Source: Cyanobacteria bacterium UBA11153 | GTDB taxonomy: Bacteria > Cyanobacteriota > Cyanobacteriia > Cyanobacteriales > Coleofasciculaceae | NCBI GenBank assembly: GCA_003511885.1 | Contig: DOIX01000211.1 | Location: 1 to 8,707, forward strand | Length of the DNA stretch: 8,707 bases | Direction: 5' to 3' | In this document: positions 5,461 to 8,707 of the stretch, in pieces | Layout: the number at the start of each line of letters is the position of its first letter | How positions within the stretch are numbered: position 1 is the stretch's first letter | Made by a program: the position numbers and the translations under genes | The notes under the pieces: generated by a model | The model's input: the letters and a program-made list of their open reading frames with translations, nothing else | The model's database searches: none | What the model was told of the DNA's origin: nothing

Positions 5461-7317
5461 ATGACAACTGTATCACCCCCAAGCAAAGCAAATCACCAGG
5501 AAAAACATCGTGAAAATGACTGGCGACTATTCCTGAAACTACTACCTTATGCCCGTCGCACCGGGCGTTTGTTATTTGCGTCGATGGCGTTACTCGTACC
5601 TCTATCTGTAGCGAGTGCGGTACAACCCTTAATTATCGGACAATCCATATCCTTAATTCGCTCTGAAGAGCAAACTTGGTTTTTTCTGCAAAATCGCCCC
5701 TTACAAGAAGGGATTAATATTCTCATTGGTTTGTTGCTACTAACTGTCTTAGTTAGACTAGTATTTGTGGCGGTACAGGGATTTTTAGTGGTGAAGCTGG
5801 GGCAACAAATTACTGCTGATATTCGGGAAGACTTGTTTCACCATGTTACTTCTCTAGCAGTGCGCTTTTTTGATAAAACGCCTGTGGGGAAGCTGATTAC
5901 CCGCATGACTAGCGATGTGGAAGCATTGGGTGAGGTATTCTCTACAGGCGCAATTGGCATTATCGGTGACATGCTTTCCATGATTGCGATCGCAATTACC
6001 ATGTTTTGGGTACAATGGCAGCTAGCATTACTCTTAATTTTTATGCTATTTCCCGTAACTGGTTTGATTATTTACTTCCAACGGGAATATCGTAAAGCTA
6101 ACTACAAGGCGAGGGAAGAACTTTCTAGCCTCAACTCAATGCTGCAAGAAAATATTATGGGGATTAATATTGTGCAGCTATTCCGTCGGGAACAATTTAA
6201 TACCGAAATGTTTGGGGCGGTGAATAAGCGCTATATTACTGAAGTGGATAAAACTATCTTTCACGATTCAGCAGTTTCGGCTACCTTGGAATGGATTAGC
6301 TTAGTTGCGATCGCGGCTGTCTTGTGGTTAGGTGGTATATTTGTCCTGGGAAACACTCTCAGCTTTGGTGTCTTATCCGCTTTTATTCTCTACGCCCAAC
6401 GTTTATTCGATCCCCTGCGCCGCTTTGCCGAAAAATTCACCATGCTCCAAGGTGGATTTACGGCAATTGAACGGATTAGCGATATTATGAATGAACCTAT
6501 TGAAATTCGCGATCCAGAAGAGGTGAATAGGGAATGGGAAGAAGTCAAAAGTCACCATTTTAGTCTTTCCTCTTCTGGAGAATCCCATGGTGGAGAAATT
6601 CGCTTTGAACATGTTTGGTTTGCTTATAAATCAGATGAATATGTTATTAAGGACTTAGACTTTACCATTCGTCCAGGAGAAAAGGTTGCATTAGTTGGTC
6701 CTACTGGTGCTGGGAAAAGCTCAATTATTCGCCTTTTGTGTCGCTTATATGAACCTACAAAAGGAAGAATTTTAGTAGATGGAATTGATATTCGCCATCT
6801 ACCACAAGCCGAACTTAGACGTTATATGGGTGTTATTCTTCAAGATGGGTTTCTCTTTGCTGGCGATGTGAAGAGTAATATTACATTGGGAGAAGACTAT
6901 CGCATTGAGGAGGTAAAATCTGCTGCGATAGCGACAAATGTTGCTAGTTTTATCGAAGGTTTACCTCAAGGATATGATACCCAATTGCGGGAGAGGGGAA
7001 CTAATCTTTCTGGAGGACAAAAGCAATTATTAGCATTCGCTCGTGCTGCAATTCGCGATCCAAAAATTTTGGTATTGGATGAAGCTACAGCTAGTTTGGA
7101 TGTGGGGACGGAAGCTTTAATTCAAGAAGCATTAGATCGTTTATTAATCCGACGTACTGCTATTATTATCGCTCACCGCCTCTCAACTATTCGGAATGTG
7201 GATCGTATTTTTGTCCTGAAACGAGGGGAGTTGGTAGAATCTGGTTCCCATGAGGAACTTTTAATTATTGATGGATTGTATGCGGCTTTATATAAGTTGC
7301 AGATGTTGGGTTCGTGA
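5461..7317 (+). CDS. ABC exporter half-transporter (fused transmembrane and ATPase domains)
   Basis: The protein has 618 residues and matches the size of MsbA/MdlB-type half-transporters, which work as homo- or heterodimers in the cytoplasmic membrane. Six membrane segments are visible at roughly 36-60, 86-112, 164-184, 186-206, 276-296 and 298-316. A cytoplasmic coupling region lies at about 118-150 (DIREDLFHHVTSLAVRFFDKTPVGKLITRMTSD). The ATPase domain has an A-loop near Tyr389, Walker A GPTGAGKSS with Lys419, Q-loop VILQDGF, signature LSGGQ at 516-520, Walker B ILVLDE with Asp540/Glu541, and H-loop His572. All catalytic residues are present. The substrate cannot be read from the sequence; lipid, peptide or drug export are all possible. 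A hairpin separates it from the upstream effector, and no accessory export gene is adjacent, so a link with the toxin genes is not supported. Confidence 0.95.
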   Translation: MTTVSPPSKANHQEKHRENDWRLFLKLLPYARRTGRLLFASMALLVPLSVASAVQPLIIGQSISLIRSEEQTWFFLQNRPLQEGINILIGLLLLTVLVRLVFVAVQGFLVVKLGQQITADIREDLFHHVTSLAVRFFDKTPVGKLITRMTSDVEALGEVFSTGAIGIIGDMLSMIAIAITMFWVQWQLALLLIFMLFPVTGLIIYFQREYRKANYKAREELSSLNSMLQENIMGINIVQLFRREQFNTEMFGAVNKRYITEVDKTIFHDSAVSATLEWISLVAIAAVLWLGGIFVLGNTLSFGVLSAFILYAQRLFDPLRRFAEKFTMLQGGFTAIERISDIMNEPIEIRDPEEVNREWEEVKSHHFSLSSSGESHGGEIRFEHVWFAYKSDEYVIKDLDFTIRPGEKVALVGPTGAGKSSIIRLLCRLYEPTKGRILVDGIDIRHLPQAELRRYMGVILQDGFLFAGDVKSNITLGEDYRIEEVKSAAIATNVASFIEGLPQGYDTQLRERGTNLSGGQKQLLAFARAAIRDPKILVLDEATASLDVGTEALIQEALDRLLIRRTAIIIAHRLSTIRNVDRIFVLKRGELVESGSHEELLIIDGLYAALYKLQMLGS

Positions 7318-7372
7318 TTGGTTATTGGTTGTTTGTTATTGGTTATTTGTTGTTGTTTTGTTTGTTGTTGGT
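7318..7372. repeat. degenerate TTGGTTATT/TTGTTG low-complexity tract
   Basis: Immediately after the ABC gene stop, about 55 bp consist of imperfect repeats of TTGGTTATT and TTGTTGTTT with almost no C. Such tracts are frequent in cyanobacterial intergenic DNA. No function is evident. Confidence 0.7.
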
Positions 7373-7480
7373 TATAGCAACCGCCAGGGCAGTTAAGACA
7401 TTCTAAATTCCCCAAACCCTTGATTTTTCAGCTTTCTTCCCTAGCCCCTAGCCTCTAGCCCCTAGTCCCTTGCTATATTT
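7373..7480 (+). repeat. left arm of a ~0.1-kb inverted repeat flanking the lipoprotein gene
   Basis: This 108-bp segment aligns without gaps, apart from one 21-bp insertion, to the reverse complement of 8511-8597. 71 of 87 aligned positions are identical. The outer end contains the palindromic core AACCGCC..GG(C/T)GGTT followed by TTAAG..ATTCTAAAT. The inner end contains CCTAGTCCCT-GCTATA. The two copies enclose the gene at 7503. They may be the ends of a non-autonomous mobile unit or two oppositely oriented copies of a dispersed repeat. Confidence 0.75.
7440..7470 (+). repeat. heptamer tandem array (CCTAGCC)
   Basis: Four 7-bp units, CCTAGCC, CCTAGCC, TCTAGCC and CCTAGTC, are followed by a partial CCT. 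This resembles the short tandemly repeated heptamers known from filamentous cyanobacteria. The other arm of the inverted repeat has only one unit (GACTAGG at 8524-8530), so this arm has three more. Confidence 0.85.
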
Positions 7481-7502
7481 GGGTGATTAATTGCTTTTTT
7501 AT

Positions 7503-8126
7503 ATGTATATAAAATTGACAAAAATTAAGGCTTTCCTGGCAATAACGATCGCAATTTTCCTAACGAGCGGATGTTCCCATCGAGATCTTACTCAATCGAA
7601 TCATGAAAAACAATCCAGCAATCAGAATAACTTATCTCAAAAAACTACAGTAACTCCTACAACTTCAGCTTTACCGGAAATTAATTATAAACTTGGTGAT
7701 GTTATTGCAATTGCTGATGATAACATCAACCTAAAATTTACCGTAAATGCCAGGCGATTCCATCCCGGCAAAGGTGTAATTAAACCAAATCAAGGCAATA
7801 AATGGATTTTAGTCAAGATGACAATTGCCAATCAAGGCAAAGAGCCAAAAAAGTTTTCCGTTATTTCTTTCGCTCTAATGGATAGTCAACATAAAACTTA
7901 TGATGTGGCTTTATTAGCAGGCTCCTTAGCAGATGTCGAAAGCCCCACAGGAGAAATTAATCCCGGCGAAAAACGTCAGGGCGAAATTGCTTTTGAAATC
8001 CCGGAAAATGCTGGGGAATTGAAGTTATTGTTTAAACCCAATAGTAGCATCTGTGCAGATGCTGCTAAGGAGCAGAAGGTGTTACCATCTGTTAATTGTG
8101 AAGCAATTGTGGTTAAGCTGGATTGA
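7503..8126 (+). CDS. DUF4352-type lipoprotein
   Basis: Starting at the ATG at 7503, the product has 207 residues. A short basic N-terminus and hydrophobic core (KIKAFLAITIAIFL) lead to LTSGC, a lipobox-like site with Cys24. This suggests a lipid-anchored protein exposed on the outer face of the cytoplasmic membrane or in the periplasm. A Ser/Asn/Gln/Thr-rich linker (about 25-55) precedes a beta-rich domain from about residue 60, with YKLGDVIAIADDNINLKFTVNARR, WILVKMTIANQGKEPKKF and NPGEKRQGEIAFEIPENAGELKLLFKP. This is the pattern of DUF4352, an immunoglobulin-like fold of unknown function. Two cysteines near the end could form a disulfide. An upstream in-frame TTG at 7491 is less likely because the signal peptide is well placed from the ATG. 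The -3 lipobox residue is Thr rather than the usual Leu, a mild deviation. Confidence 0.85.
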   Translation: MYIKLTKIKAFLAITIAIFLTSGCSHRDLTQSNHEKQSSNQNNLSQKTTVTPTTSALPEINYKLGDVIAIADDNINLKFTVNARRFHPGKGVIKPNQGNKWILVKMTIANQGKEPKKFSVISFALMDSQHKTYDVALLAGSLADVESPTGEINPGEKRQGEIAFEIPENAGELKLLFKPNSSICADAAKEQKVLPSVNCEAIVVKLD

Positions 8127-8192
8127 TACAGTAGTTTCCACTTTTGCAAAAAGGAAAAACTCGAAAATTAATTGATGGAGGCTGACGTTTCG

Positions 8193-8368
8193 GGTTCTTC
8201 CGTACATACTATGCTAAACTATCAGTTTGAATAGCTCAAAAGCCATCATACCTATATTTCAGTCAAGAGAGCCATAAAATCCGCAGAGAATGCTAGCCAT
8301 AATCGTTGCTGGACAAGGCTTTAGCTAATTTAATGCTAATAATTTAGCATAGTATGTCCTGAAGAACC
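8193..8368. mobile_element. MITE-like unit with 26-bp terminal inverted repeats
   Basis: The first 26 bp (8193-8218, beginning GGTTCTTCCGTACATACTAT) match the reverse complement of the last 26 bp (8343-8368) at 24 positions. The enclosed 124 bp has no coding capacity. Length and ends fit a non-autonomous miniature transposable element that would depend on a transposase elsewhere in the genome. No clear target duplication is visible at the flanks (GACGTTTCG and ACAATCCTC), so it is old, of a type without duplication, or the ends are misjudged. Confidence 0.6.
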
Positions 8369-8510
8369 ACAATCCTCAACTAGTTCCTATCTCATTAGTT
8401 GAAGCACATTGCCTTAAAGTTGAAGTCAATACTCCATAATGCTAAGTGGTTGAACCTCTCTTGTAGAGTAGCCATTGCCCCAAAATCTGGTAATTTATCC
8501 CAGCCCAGTC

Positions 8511-8597
8511 AAGTATAGCGAGGGACTAGGAAAAAAAGCTGCCAAATAAAGGGTGGAAGGGATTTAGAATGCCTTAACCGCCAGGGCGGTTGCTATA
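8511..8597 (-). repeat. right arm of the inverted repeat flanking the lipoprotein gene
   Basis: The reverse complement of this 87-bp stretch aligns to 7373-7480, lacking only three 7-bp units. Its palindromic core (AACCGCCAGGGCGGTT, about 8576-8591) is more symmetrical than that of the left arm and could form a hairpin itself. Confidence 0.75.
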
Positions 8598-8638
8598 TAT
8601 TAACTTTTCTCAAGCAAATCGCCTCAAAAATTGACTAC

Positions 8639-8659
8639 TGTCTAGAATAGTGCTAGACA
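8639..8659. repeat. small inverted repeat TGTCTAG/CTAGACA
   Basis: A 7-bp perfect stem with a 7-nt loop lies 42 bp after the right arm. It could be an operator-like or hairpin element upstream of a gene beyond the window. No supporting context is visible. Confidence 0.4.
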
Positions 8660-8707
8660 TCAAATCGATCCAAGCGTGAATGGAGAGCGGCTGGTTATGG
8701 GTATTCG

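Larger units (their letters stand above)
8127..8707. other. 581-bp non-coding mosaic of inverted repeats
   Basis: No open frame with protein-like content was found on either strand. The stretch holds a MITE-like unit (8193-8368), a 7-bp inverted pair TCAACTA/TAGTTGA (8376-8402), the right arm of the large inverted repeat (8511-8597) and a small hairpin (8639-8659). An ATG at 8680 near the edge has too little sequence left to judge. Confidence 0.6.

Noticed and set aside
5461..7317. ABC exporter as the secretion channel for the toxins
   Set aside because: A hairpin separates it, there is no membrane-fusion partner or peptidase domain, and the effectors look like injected cargo.
8680..8707. 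Start of a next gene (ATG at 8680)
   Set aside because: Only nine codons remain and no ribosome site precedes it; not enough to support a gene.
1..8707. CRISPR array, tRNA, rRNA or known riboswitch
   Set aside because: No regularly spaced direct repeats, no cloverleaf with conserved T-loop, and no rRNA or riboswitch core was seen by reading both strands.

Overview
The window reads as cyanobacterial chromosome. Three intact copies of the cyanobacterial octamer GCGATCGC (HIP1) lie at 1796-1803, 5986-5993 and 6307-6314. The intergenic DNA carries TTGGTTATT-like and CCTAGCC-heptamer repeats of the kind common in filamentous cyanobacteria. The genus cannot be fixed from this sequence. All genes I can support are on the + strand.

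Region 1 (about 29-1840) is an IS607-family insertion sequence. Its serine recombinase gene tnpA (76-693) is almost entirely overlapped, in another frame, by the 5' part of a long tnpB (98-1837). The conventional TnpB core starts where tnpA stops, so about 198 N-terminal TnpB codons are dual-coding. Matching tandem 10-bp repeats in opposite orientation (29-48 and 1815-1834) look like the two element ends.

Region 2 (1838-3310) is a broken toxin gene followed by an intact probable immunity gene. Directly after the element, reading begins in the middle of a DUF4157 zincin-like domain (HELTH motif). It continues through a membrane segment to a small C-terminal domain that looks like a polymorphic-toxin tip. 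DUF4157 proteins are known associates of extracellular contractile injection systems (eCIS). The gene 15 bp downstream is the likely antidote.

Region 3 (3696-5321) encodes a second candidate injected effector: a DUF4157-protein-style leader with a duplicated DILQTRPF motif, an SH3b-like domain and an M15-type peptidoglycan peptidase, but no DUF4157 domain. With region 2 it suggests an eCIS cargo island. No structural injection-system gene (sheath, tube, baseplate, AAA+ ATPase) lies in this window.

Region 4 (5461-8126) holds an ABC exporter half-transporter with fused membrane and ATPase domains, and a DUF4352-type lipoprotein. Neither has a visible functional link to the effectors.

The lipoprotein gene is enclosed by an imperfect inverted repeat (7373-7480 and 8511-8597, 71 of 87 aligned positions identical). 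The arms differ in length by exactly three 7-bp repeat units. The last 581 bp has no supportable gene but contains a 176-bp MITE-like unit with 26-bp terminal inverted repeats (8193-8368).
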